Assembly: GCA_039822045.1 (NCBI GenBank)
Contig: JBCBMY010000006.1
Location: 124,001 to 188,000, forward strand
DNA: 64,000 nucleotides
Source of the DNA: HLUCCA09 sp039822045
GTDB lineage: Bacteria > Pseudomonadota > Alphaproteobacteria > Rhodobacterales > Rhodobacteraceae
Direction: 5' to 3'
The position numbers and the translations under genes are program-made. This document shows, piece after piece, positions 24,774 to 32,700 of this stretch (position 1 is its first letter; the number at the start of each line of letters is the position of its first letter). The notes beneath the pieces were generated by a model. It made no database searches, had not been told where the DNA came from, and worked only from the letters and a program-made list of their open reading frames with translations.

Positions 24774-25382
24774 GTGTCACACGCGCTTGTTCTGGGCATC
24801 GGCAACGTGCTTTGGGCCGACGAAGGGTTTGGCGTCCGGTGCATCGAAGCCCTCGCCGACAGCCGCTCCTTCCAGGACGATGTGATGCTTCTCGATGGCG
24901 GCACTCAGGGTCTCTACCTTCTGCCGTTTCTCGAAACCGCCAGCCATTTGGTTGTCTTCGATGCCGTCGACTACGGGCTGGAGCCCGGCACGATGAAAAT
25001 CGTCGAGGGCGATGAAGTTCCGCGCTTCCTGGGCGCCAAGAAGATGAGCCTCCACCAAACCGGGTTTCAAGACGTCATCGCAACCGCACAGCTCATGGGA
25101 TACTGCCCGAAGCATCTGTTGCTCGTCGGATGCCAGCCGCAAGACCTTGAGGATTACGGCGGAGGCCTGCGCGATGTCGTGGCCGCTCGTATTCCCGAGG
25201 CGCTGCACATCGCCTGCAGCTGGCTTGGCACGCACGGGTTCGTCTCGACCCCCGGTGCAACGGCAACAAACGACCTGGCGGACTCCTCGATCCGGCACTC
25301 GGCCTACGAAGAGGGCCGTCCGTCCGCCGAAGACGCCTGCAGGACCGGTGACGACCGCTTCTTTCCGGCAACCGGGGCCTGA
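24774..25382 (+). CDS. hupD: Hydrogenase maturation endopeptidase
   Basis: The product is 202 residues of the HyaD/HybD family. Conserved nickel-sensing residues are visible in 'GIGNVLWADEGFGVR' (Glu), 'VVFDAVDYG' (Asp) and 'KKMSLHQTGFQDV' (His). HupD cuts the HupL tail after the DPCxxCxxH motif once nickel is in place. The start GTG at 24774 has a very strong GGAGGGAGGGG upstream. The last 40 residues are polar and probably disordered. It is the first gene after the terminator and FnrL-type box and begins the downstream maturation operon. Confidence 0.93.
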   Translation: MSHALVLGIGNVLWADEGFGVRCIEALADSRSFQDDVMLLDGGTQGLYLLPFLETASHLVVFDAVDYGLEPGTMKIVEGDEVPRFLGAKKMSLHQTGFQDVIATAQLMGYCPKHLLLVGCQPQDLEDYGGGLRDVVAARIPEALHIACSWLGTHGFVSTPGATATNDLADSSIRHSAYEEGRPSAEDACRTGDDRFFPATGA

Positions 25383-25386
25383 GCGC

Positions 25387-25707
25387 ATGTGCGTCGGCAT
25401 CCCTCTCCAGATCCAAAGCTGCACCGGGCTGGCCGCCACGGCATCGGACGGATCTCGCAGCGAAACACTGGACATGTCTCTCGTCGGCCCGCAGCCCGCT
25501 GGCACCTGGGTGCTGAGCTTTCTCGGCGCCGCCCGCGAGGTCATCTCGGACGACGAGGCCAGGCTCATCGCAGAGGCCCTCGCCGGTCTGGAGCGCGTCA
25601 TGGCAGGCGGAAACCTTGGAGACGCCTTTGCCGATCTCGACGGGCGCACCCCCTCGCTCCCCCCACATTTGGCAGCGGCGCACGCGGCTGGCCTCAGCGA
25701 AGCTTAA
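25387..25707 (+). CDS. hupF: Hydrogenase maturation chaperone HupF (HypC family)
   Basis: The product is 106 residues. The N-terminus MCVGIPLQI carries the essential Cys2 of the HypC/HupF/HybG family, which binds the Fe(CN)2CO unit and the large-subunit precursor. The family strand pattern continues through 'WVLSFLGAAREVISDDEA'. HupF is longer than HypC and in rhizobia protects HupL at higher oxygen. The ATG at 25387 is 5 bp after the hupD stop. A true hypC is also present at 31262, so the two roles are divided. Confidence 0.9.
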   Translation: MCVGIPLQIQSCTGLAATASDGSRSETLDMSLVGPQPAGTWVLSFLGAAREVISDDEARLIAEALAGLERVMAGGNLGDAFADLDGRTPSLPPHLAAAHAAGLSEA

Positions 25708-25718
25708 GGAGACGACGC

Positions 25719-26102
25719 ATGGGACATCCATTGATCGAGCGCCTGACCACCGAATTCGAGTGGCCGCGCCTCGCGACAGAAGACAAGATCCTCGCGTGGC
25801 TCTCCCGCCCCGGCGTTCACGTGCTCTTCGTGCCCGGCGATGCCAAGCGCAATCTCGAAACCGCCGATGTGGCCGTCATCCTGCCCGAACTCCACCGGGC
25901 GTTTCAGGGGCGGTTCGACTGCGCCATTGTCGCCGATGAGACGACCCCGGGCGTGAAGGAAAGCTCCGGCGTCTACAAAACCCCATCGCTCATCTTCTAC
26001 CGCGACGGCGTCTGCCTCGGCGGCATTCCCAAAGTGCGAGACTGGGACGATTACATGGCCCGCATTGCCCGTTTCCTCGATCTGCACATGGCCGCCGAGT
26101 AA
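25719..26102 (+). CDS. hupG: Hydrogenase accessory protein HupG (HyaE family, thioredoxin-like fold)
   Basis: The product is 127 residues. It has the HyaE/HupG thioredoxin-like pattern ('GVHVLFVPGDAKRNLETADV', then 'YKTPSLIFYRDGVCLGGIPKVRDW') without a CxxC redox pair. Family members act as chaperones for the small subunit before Tat export. AAGGAG precedes the ATG at 25719. It sits in the usual place between hupF and hupH. Confidence 0.9.
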   Translation: MGHPLIERLTTEFEWPRLATEDKILAWLSRPGVHVLFVPGDAKRNLETADVAVILPELHRAFQGRFDCAIVADETTPGVKESSGVYKTPSLIFYRDGVCLGGIPKVRDWDDYMARIARFLDLHMAAE

Positions 26103-26110
26103 GGAGCCGC

Positions 26111-26941
26111 ATGATGATCCCCGATTTTCAGATGCCCCCGACCGGCTTCGGCCCCGGCTCCCAACCCGAGCCCGTCGACGGCGCAGAGCTGGAATATATC
26201 GAGTTGCCCAATGACATGCGGACCTATGCACCGTGCATCCCGATGGTTGAGGCGGATGAGGCACTGGCACCTGCGCTCGCCCTGATGCGTCAGATCGCAA
26301 AGGCCGCAGAAGCGGTCGCGGCGGGCCGCACGCCACAGAGCTTCGACCTCCTGTCTCTCGATCCAGGCAACCGCCGCCTGATTTCCGAAACGATGGGCGA
26401 GGGCGAGGTCGCGATGAAGCTTCGCGGCATCCCGGCGCTCTCGGTTCAGGAAAGTGTCTTCGCCGGCATCTGGTGCGTCACCGGCTCCGGCATCGACCGG
26501 ATCGACGTGGCAACCGTGCCGCAGGCGGCGCGCGACCGTGCGTTCGTGCCATCGATCGAACCGTCCAGGGCGCAAGCGGGGCCAGGCGTCGTCAACGCCC
26601 CTGCAGTGCTGGCCGAGCTAGAGGACAAGAGCGCGAGCTTTACGGGCGAGCTGCATGTCGTGAACCTGACATTGCTGCCGCACACCGAAGAGGACCTCGC
26701 CTGGCTCGGCGCGCGGCTCGGTCAGGGGGCGACCGACATCCTGTCCCGGGGCTATGGCAATTGCCGCATCAAGGCGACCGCCGCACCCCATGTGTGGCGG
26801 GTCCAGTTCTTCAACTCGATGGACACGCTGATCCTCGACACGTTCGAAGTGACCGATGTGCCCGAAGTGGCCATCGCCGCGCCCGAGGACCTGGCCGACA
26901 GCGGCACGCGTTTGACCGCAGTGATCGAGGCCATCCAATGA
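26111..26941 (+). CDS. hupH: Hydrogenase expression/formation protein HupH (HyaF family)
   Basis: The product is 276 residues. It contains the HyaF/HupH signature regions, a first half with 'LLSETMGEGEV'-type sequence (here LISETMGEGEVAMK) and 'ESVFAGIW', and a C-terminal half with 'ILSRGYGNCRIKAT' and 'VQFFNSMDTLILDT'. It is needed for HupSL assembly, probably at the small-subunit stage; the exact chemistry is not known. AAGGAG lies before the ATG at 26111, and the stop overlaps the ATG of hupJ. Confidence 0.92.
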   Translation: MMIPDFQMPPTGFGPGSQPEPVDGAELEYIELPNDMRTYAPCIPMVEADEALAPALALMRQIAKAAEAVAAGRTPQSFDLLSLDPGNRRLISETMGEGEVAMKLRGIPALSVQESVFAGIWCVTGSGIDRIDVATVPQAARDRAFVPSIEPSRAQAGPGVVNAPAVLAELEDKSASFTGELHVVNLTLLPHTEEDLAWLGARLGQGATDILSRGYGNCRIKATAAPHVWRVQFFNSMDTLILDTFEVTDVPEVAIAAPEDLADSGTRLTAVIEAIQ

Positions 26942-27732
26942 GCGGGTTCGAAGGATCCTATCTCGGCGCGTCGCACAAGATCAGCCCGCAGGCGATCATG
27001 GAGTGCAAGATCTGCTGGTCGACCTACGATCCCGCCGAGGGCGACGACTATCGTCAGGTCGAACCGGGGACAGCCTTTGCCGCGCTGCCAGAGGACTGGT
27101 CGTGCCCGAACTGCGGGGCGCCGAAGGAACAGTTCATGGTGCTCGAAGATCCGGGCGCAGATGCGATCCGCGAAGCCGCTGAGATCGCACGCGTCACCGA
27201 TCGCCTCGTCGCCGACTTCACGGAGGTCTGGCATTCGACGATGCGCGATGTGCCGTTGGTCAACAAAGCGCTGAAGGTCGAAGCGGTTGGATTCCGTCGC
27301 CATGACGGCCACATCCTCGGCGTTTTGGTCTCGCCCTGGTTCATGAATCTGATCCTGCTGCCGGATGGGCAGGATTGGTCTGGCCTCGTCGCAGGCCAAA
27401 AGGAGGTCATCGGCTTCCCGTCCGGCGACTACGAGTTCCTGCACAACACCCGCGAACTGACCGGCGGCTACAAGGCATGTTCGCTCTTCTCGCCCATGGG
27501 TCAGTTCACGCACCAGAAGGCTGCAACCGATGTTGCGCGGGCCGTCATGGAAGCGCTTTTTGATCCCGCGCACAGGGCCGACACAGACCGCGCCGCGGAT
27601 ATCCGCGCCGCGCGGCAGGCCGAGCTTGCGACGCAGGACCACGACGAGCCAGACGAGATCGCCGTCGACCCCGCTCCCACCCGCCGTGCGCTCCTGACAG
27701 GCGGCTTGTCTCAGGGCGAAGGGGCGGTCTGA
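26938..27732 (+). CDS. hupJ: Rubredoxin-HupJ fusion, hydrogenase assembly chaperone
   Basis: The product is 264 residues. Residues about 20-70 are a rubredoxin domain with two cysteine pairs, CKIC and CPNC. The rest is a HupJ/HybE-type chaperone domain (LVADFTEVWHSTMRDVPLVN to 'PMGQFTHQKAATDVARAVMEAL'). Rhizobium encodes these as separate hupI and hupJ genes; the fused form is known from Rhodobacter. The rubredoxin part may supply electrons or protect cluster assembly under oxygen. The ATG overlaps the hupH stop (ATGA). Confidence 0.9.
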   Translation: MSGFEGSYLGASHKISPQAIMECKICWSTYDPAEGDDYRQVEPGTAFAALPEDWSCPNCGAPKEQFMVLEDPGADAIREAAEIARVTDRLVADFTEVWHSTMRDVPLVNKALKVEAVGFRRHDGHILGVLVSPWFMNLILLPDGQDWSGLVAGQKEVIGFPSGDYEFLHNTRELTGGYKACSLFSPMGQFTHQKAATDVARAVMEALFDPAHRADTDRAADIRAARQAELATQDHDEPDEIAVDPAPTRRALLTGGLSQGEGAV

Positions 27733-28619
27733 TGCTGGATGCAACCCCTCAGCCTGCACTTGTGGCACAACCGGCCCCCCGTGTTTCGGTGGCGCGGTTG
27801 GTGATCGCACGCAGCGTGGATGAGGTTGCAGCGATCCTGCCGCGCCTTTTCAACCTCTGTCGCTCGGCGCAAAGCGCAGCGGTCGAGGCAGCGCTCGGGC
27901 GGCCGGTCGACGAGGCAGGCATCGCCCAAGAAATCCTCCGCGATCACCTGGTGAAGTTTCACATCACCTGGCCGGCCTTTTTCGGGTGTCCTCCCTGCCC
28001 CCTGCCGGAGGGCTGGGCGGACGGCGGCAGCGCGCTACGACAGGCGGTCTTCGGGCCGTCGGGCGCCCCGCCCGCCACCGCCGCCGACTTTTTCGCGTTC
28101 CTGAACGGCGGCGCCGGCTGCGCTGGGATCCTCAAAAAGATCGACGGATGTTTCGCCGCGGGAGAGGCCGTGGCCGATGGGCTGGACCTGGTGACGCCAG
28201 AGAGGATGTGGTCCTCGGCGGCGATCGAGAACTCGGTTGCGGCGCGCGTCGCGCACGTACCGGCCATGAAGGGCATAGAGCAGGACTGCGGCAGGGGTCC
28301 GCTTTGGCGCGCCGCGGCGCGCCTATACGACCTCGAACATGTGCTCTCGGGCGCCTTGCCACCCGTCCTCAGCCCGGCACCCGGTGAGGCGGTGGTGCCC
28401 GCCGCGCGCGGCAGCTATGGCGTGCGCATCGCGACAAGGGGCACTCAGGTCGCCGCATTTGACCGGGTGACCCCGACCGATCACCTCCTGGCGGAAGACG
28501 GCGTGCTCGATCGTGCCTTGGCCAGTCTGCCGGCGCACAAGGCTGCGCTCGGCCCCCTTCTCCTCGACATTCTCGACCCATGCAGCCCGGTGCGGCTGCG
28601 GGAGGCCAAGCATGCATGA
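27732..28619 (+). CDS. hupK: Hydrogenase maturation protein HupK (HoxV-like)
   Basis: The product is 295 residues. HupK proteins look like degenerate large subunits: here a C-terminal 'LLDILDPCSPVRL' echoes the DPCxxC motif with the second Cys lost, and 'IENSVAARVAHVPAM' is a HupK/large-subunit-like segment. It is thought to be a scaffold for the Fe(CN)2CO centre. The ATG at 27732 shares one base with the hupJ TGA. It overlaps hypA by 8 nt. Confidence 0.88.
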   Translation: MLDATPQPALVAQPAPRVSVARLVIARSVDEVAAILPRLFNLCRSAQSAAVEAALGRPVDEAGIAQEILRDHLVKFHITWPAFFGCPPCPLPEGWADGGSALRQAVFGPSGAPPATAADFFAFLNGGAGCAGILKKIDGCFAAGEAVADGLDLVTPERMWSSAAIENSVAARVAHVPAMKGIEQDCGRGPLWRAAARLYDLEHVLSGALPPVLSPAPGEAVVPAARGSYGVRIATRGTQVAAFDRVTPTDHLLAEDGVLDRALASLPAHKAALGPLLLDILDPCSPVRLREAKHA

Positions 28620-28953
28620 GATGTCGCTCTGCGAAGGCATTCGTCGTGTCGTCGACCAGGCCGCCGCTGCGCCCGAGATCGAGCGGGTCACCAGGGTGCG
28701 CCTGGAAATCGGCCGCTTCGCCGGGGTCGAAAAAGACGCCCTGACTTTTGCGTGGGAGGTCGTCATGCGTGGCTCCAAAGCGGAGGGCGCGGTGCTGGAG
28801 ATGATCGACCTGCCCGGGCGTGCGACGTGCTTTGACTGTTTGAAGACCGTGGTGATCAACGACCGCCTGGATCCCTGCCCCGACTGTGGGGGAGGGCGGC
28901 TTTTGCCCGAGGGCGGAGATGAAATGCAGATCAAGGATATGGAGATCGTCTGA
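28612..28953 (+). CDS. hypA: Nickel-insertion protein HypA
   Basis: The product is 113 residues. It begins MHEMSLCEGI, where His2 is the nickel ligand, and has the zinc site as two CxxC pairs (CFDC about residue 73, CPDC about residue 89). HypA works with HypB to insert nickel into the large subunit. The start at 28612 overlaps the end of hupK. Its stop shares a base with hypB. Confidence 0.95.
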   Translation: MHEMSLCEGIRRVVDQAAAAPEIERVTRVRLEIGRFAGVEKDALTFAWEVVMRGSKAEGAVLEMIDLPGRATCFDCLKTVVINDRLDPCPDCGGGRLLPEGGDEMQIKDMEIV

Positions 28954-29783
28954 TGTGTACAGTCTGCGGCTGCGGTGACGGCAAGGTCGAAGGCCATCAT
29001 CTCCACACTCATCCCGATCCCGCACATGGGCATCACCACCATCATCACGACCGCAGCGATGATCTGCACTACGGCACAGGGGCCGCGGGCGTGAGCGTGC
29101 CGGGCATGAGCCAGGCGCGCCTGATCGAGATCGAAACCGGCATCCTGTCCGAGAACGACCGCTACGCCGCCACCAACCGGGCCCGGCTGGCACAAGCCGA
29201 GGCCTTCGCGGTAAACCTCGTGTCGTCTCCCGGCTCCGGCAAAACCACACTGCTCTGTGCCACGATCCGGGCACTGGACGGCCCGGTCGCCGTGATCGAA
29301 GGCGACCAGCAAACGAGCAACGATGCAGACCGCATTCGCGAAACCGGGGCGCCCGCCATCCAGGTGAACACCGGCAAGGGCTGTCACCTCGACGGCCACA
29401 TGGTGGGCCGCGCGCTCGACCATCTCAGGATCGAGCCCGGCACCACGCTCTTCATCGAGAATGTCGGCAATCTGGTCTGCCCCGCCGCGTTCGATTTGGG
29501 CGAGGATGCGAAGGTCGCGATCCTCTCGGTGACCGAAGGCGAGGACAAGCCGCTCAAATACCCCGACATGTTCACCGTGTCGCGCCTGGCGCTCATCAAC
29601 AAGGTCGACCTGGCGCCGCATTGCGATGTCGACCTCGACCTCTACGAGGCGAACCTGAAACGGGTGAACCCGCTGATCGAGATCATCCGCGTCTCGGCAA
29701 GAACGGGCGAGGGGCTGAACCGCTGGATCGCCTGGCTGAAGGCCGAACGCCTCGCCAAGCAGACCAAAGCGGCAGCGGAATAA
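28953..29783 (+). CDS. hypB: Hydrogenase nickel-incorporation GTPase HypB
   Basis: The product is 276 residues. The N-terminal CTVCGCGDG resembles the high-affinity nickel site, followed by a histidine-rich stretch (HGHHHHHH, about residues 25-33) that stores nickel. The GTPase domain has the P-loop SSPGSGKT, 'VIEGDQQTSNDADRI' and 'NKVDLAPH' (NKxD). It follows hypA without a gap and its TAA overlaps the hupR start (TAATG). Confidence 0.96.
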   Translation: MCTVCGCGDGKVEGHHLHTHPDPAHGHHHHHHDRSDDLHYGTGAAGVSVPGMSQARLIEIETGILSENDRYAATNRARLAQAEAFAVNLVSSPGSGKTTLLCATIRALDGPVAVIEGDQQTSNDADRIRETGAPAIQVNTGKGCHLDGHMVGRALDHLRIEPGTTLFIENVGNLVCPAAFDLGEDAKVAILSVTEGEDKPLKYPDMFTVSRLALINKVDLAPHCDVDLDLYEANLKRVNPLIEIIRVSARTGEGLNRWIAWLKAERLAKQTKAAAE

Positions 29784-31258
29784 TGAGCGCCCGCGCTCTC
29801 CCAACGATCCTGCTTGTCGATGACGAGCCGCATTCCGTCGCCTCGATGCGCATGGCGCTGGAAGACGACTTTGCTGTCTTGGAAGCGGCAACCGCCGATC
29901 AGGCGCTTGCGCTCATGGAAGAGCATTGGGTCCAGGTGATCATTTCCGACCAGCGGATGCCCGGCAAAACCGGGATCGAGCTGCTGTCGGAAGTGCGCGA
30001 TCGCTGGCCGGAAACCGTTCGGATCATTGTCACGGGCTATACCGAAACCAACGACATGATCGATGCCATCAACGAGGCCGGCATCTATCAGTTCATCACC
30101 AAGCCATGGCATCCCGATCAACTTTTGATGGCGGTCAGGAACGCTGCCCGCCTTTTTGAACTGGCGCGCGATCACGAACGGATGACGCTTGAGATGCGTT
30201 ATCTCGGCTCCAGCGCTTCGGCGAAACTCGAGGACCGGCGGCGGCTGCTGCAAGAAGGGCTTGGCTTCGACAAGCTGCTTCGGGGTCCGAACTCGTCGCT
30301 GAACGCAGTGATCGCGCTGGCGCGCCAATATGCGAGCTTTGATGTTCCGGTTCTGATCACGGGGGAGGCGGGCACCGGCAAAACCGAACTGGCCCGCGCC
30401 ATGCATTACGGCTCCCTGCGGTCGGACCGCCCGTTCTTCGAGCTGAACTGCGCCGGCCTGACCGATGCGGTGCTGGCCAATGAGCTTTTCGGTGTGAAGC
30501 GCGGCGCGCAGGTGGGTGTCCAAACGAGCCGCGTGGGCATGCTGGAGAAGGCAGACCGGGGCACGGTCTTTCTCAACGGCGTCGATACCCTCTCCCCGGC
30601 GATGCAGATGACGTTCATGCGGGTCGTCCGTGAGGGCGCGTTCCAGCCGGTCGGCGGCAACGAGACCCTCACGACCGGCGCGCGGCTCATCACCGGCGCC
30701 CATCGCGACCTCGGCGAAGCCGTGGCCAACGGCTCCTTCCGCGGGGAGCTCTATTATGCCCTCTGTGTCACCGAGCTGCAGATGCCCCCGCTGCGCGGGC
30801 GCCCGGGTGACATCGCGCGGCTGGCCGAAAAGCTTCTGCACGACGCGGCCTCCGAACATGGCAAGCCCGTCCGGGGCTTCAGCGATACTGCGCTGGAATT
30901 CCTCGAGAATTACGACTGGCCCGGAAATCTGCAGGAGCTGCGCAACGAAGTCACCCGGATGCTGATCGTTGCCCAGGACGTAACCTTGGGCCCCGAACTG
31001 ATCTCGCGCCACATTCTTCAGGCTGAACCCGGCGACAACGGCGCCGACCGACGCGCCATGGATTTCGGCACCATGGACGGCACGCTCAAAGACCGTGTCG
31101 AAATGATGGAGATGCGCATCCTGCGCGAGACCATGACGCGCATGAAATGGAACAAGAGCCGAGCGGCCACCGAGCTGGGGCTCAGCCGTGTTGGCCTGCG
31201 CGCAAAACTAGACCGCTATGGAATCGAGCCGCATGCGGCGCAAGCGGAGGAGGAGTGA
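29783..31258 (+). CDS. hupR: Hydrogenase response regulator HupR (NtrC family)
   Basis: The product is 491 residues. The receiver domain (1-125) has DDE, the phospho-acceptor Asp in 'VIISDQRMPG', Thr in 'IVTGYTE' and Lys in 'FITKPW'. The AAA+ domain has Walker A 'GEAGTGKTELA', but the place of the GAFTGA loop reads 'ELFGVKRGAQVGVQ', and the Walker B region is 'GTVFLNGVDTL'. Loss of GAFTGA fits R. capsulatus HupR, which activates a sigma70 promoter. A Fis-type HTH ends the protein (NKSRAATELGLSRVGLRAKL). In R. capsulatus the unphosphorylated form activates hupS and phosphorylation by HupT turns it off. It lies between hypB and hypC. Confidence 0.93.
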   Translation: MSARALPTILLVDDEPHSVASMRMALEDDFAVLEAATADQALALMEEHWVQVIISDQRMPGKTGIELLSEVRDRWPETVRIIVTGYTETNDMIDAINEAGIYQFITKPWHPDQLLMAVRNAARLFELARDHERMTLEMRYLGSSASAKLEDRRRLLQEGLGFDKLLRGPNSSLNAVIALARQYASFDVPVLITGEAGTGKTELARAMHYGSLRSDRPFFELNCAGLTDAVLANELFGVKRGAQVGVQTSRVGMLEKADRGTVFLNGVDTLSPAMQMTFMRVVREGAFQPVGGNETLTTGARLITGAHRDLGEAVANGSFRGELYYALCVTELQMPPLRGRPGDIARLAEKLLHDAASEHGKPVRGFSDTALEFLENYDWPGNLQELRNEVTRMLIVAQDVTLGPELISRHILQAEPGDNGADRRAMDFGTMDGTLKDRVEMMEMRILRETMTRMKWNKSRAATELGLSRVGLRAKLDRYGIEPHAAQAEEE

Positions 31259-31261
31259 GCC

Positions 31262-31555
31262 ATGTGCCTGGGCATACCCGGACAGATCACCAGGATTACG
31301 GATGCCGGCCGGCAGATGGCCATGGCCGATGTCTCCGGCGTGCGCCGAGAAGTGTCGCTGGCGCCCGTCGCCTCCGGCCCGCTTGACGCCCTGGTCGGCC
31401 AATGGGTCCTGATACATGTCGGCTTCGCCATGGCGGTGATCGACGAGCACGAGGCGCAGGAGACGCTCGACGCTCTGCGCGGCCTTGGAGAAGCGCAAGA
31501 GACGTTGGAACAGATGGCGGAAGGCGAACGCGCCCTCCAGGAGGCGCAGCCATGA
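31262..31555 (+). CDS. hypC: Hydrogenase assembly chaperone HypC
   Basis: The product is 97 residues. It starts MCLGIPGQI with the essential Cys2, and has the OB-fold strand pattern 'VSLAPVASGPLDALVGQWVL' followed by 'HVGFAMAVIDEHEA'. HypC with HypD carries the Fe(CN)2CO unit. The glutamate-rich tail is somewhat longer than average. GGAGGAG precedes the start, and the stop overlaps the ATG of hypD. Confidence 0.95.
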   Translation: MCLGIPGQITRITDAGRQMAMADVSGVRREVSLAPVASGPLDALVGQWVLIHVGFAMAVIDEHEAQETLDALRGLGEAQETLEQMAEGERALQEAQP

Positions 31556-32700
31556 GATATGTCGAGGAGTTCCGCGACCCGAAGGCCGCCAAAGGCGTTC
31601 TGGCCGCCATCGCGCGCGTCGCCGATGCGATCGGGGCTACCAAAGAGACGCCTGTGCACATCATGGAAATCTGCGGCGGCCACACCCATGCGATCTTCCG
31701 CTATGGATTGGACAAGCTGGTGCATGACGGCATCGAGTTCATTCACGGCCCTGGCTGTCCGGTCTGCGTCCTGCCGATGAGCCGCGTGGATGAATGCATC
31801 GACCTGGCCGAGCGGCCCGACGTGATCTTCACGACGTTCGGAGACGCGATGCGTGTTCCGGGCACAAAGAAGTCCCTGATGCAGGCCAAGGCCGACGGCG
31901 CCGACATCCGCATGGTCTATTCCCCGCTCGACGCGCTGGAATTGGCCCGGCGGAACCCCGAGCGCGAGGTGGTGTTCTTTGGCCTCGGCTTTGAAACAAC
32001 CACGCCTTCGACGGCGCTGTCGATCCAACAGGCGGCGCGCGACGGGCTCACGAACTTCACGGTCTTCTGCAACCACATCACGGTGCCGCCGCCGATCAAG
32101 GCGCTGCTCGACGACCCGCACATGGTGCTCGACGGTTTTGTTGGGCCCGGCCATGTCTCCATGGTCATCGGTGTCCACCCGTATGACTTTATTGCGGAGG
32201 ATTATGGAAAGCCATTGGTCGTCTCCGGGTTCGAGCCGCTCGATCTGCTGCAATCCGTCCTGATGGTCCTCGAGCAGATCCGGGATGGCCGCTGCGAGAT
32301 CGAGAACCAATATGCCCGCGTGGTCCCGGAGCACGGCAATTCGGTGAGCATCGCGGCCATCGAAGATGTCTATGAGCCGCGCCCAAGCTTCGAGTGGCGA
32401 GGCCTGGGCGAGATCGATGCCAGCGGGCTGCGCATTCGCGACGCCTATCGCGCATTCGACGCCGAGGCGAAGTTCGGCATTGGCTACGGCGCCGCCAACG
32501 GTCGGGCCGTGGTGGAAGAGCCCGAAGGCTGCGCTTGCGGAGCCGTAATGACCGGCCGCTGCAAGCCGACAGACTGCCCGCAGTTCGGCACCGGCTGCAC
32601 GCCCGAGATGCCGCTCGGCGCCCTTATGGTGTCCTCCGAGGGGGCGTGTGCGGCCTACTATCAATACGGCGGCGCCCGTGCGGTGGAGGCCGCGGAATGA
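31552..32700 (+). CDS. hypD: Hydrogenase maturation Fe-S protein HypD
   Basis: The product is 382 residues. Conserved blocks are 'MEICGGHTHAIFRYG', 'HGPGCPVCVLP' with the redox Cys pair, 'GFETTTP', 'GPGHVSMVIG' and the C-terminal [4Fe-4S] cysteines (CACGAVMTGRC, CPQFGTGC). HypD is the platform where CN and CO are attached to iron together with HypC and HypE. The ATG overlaps the hypC TGA. Confidence 0.96.
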   Translation: MRYVEEFRDPKAAKGVLAAIARVADAIGATKETPVHIMEICGGHTHAIFRYGLDKLVHDGIEFIHGPGCPVCVLPMSRVDECIDLAERPDVIFTTFGDAMRVPGTKKSLMQAKADGADIRMVYSPLDALELARRNPEREVVFFGLGFETTTPSTALSIQQAARDGLTNFTVFCNHITVPPPIKALLDDPHMVLDGFVGPGHVSMVIGVHPYDFIAEDYGKPLVVSGFEPLDLLQSVLMVLEQIRDGRCEIENQYARVVPEHGNSVSIAAIEDVYEPRPSFEWRGLGEIDASGLRIRDAYRAFDAEAKFGIGYGAANGRAVVEEPEGCACGAVMTGRCKPTDCPQFGTGCTPEMPLGALMVSSEGACAAYYQYGGARAVEAAE

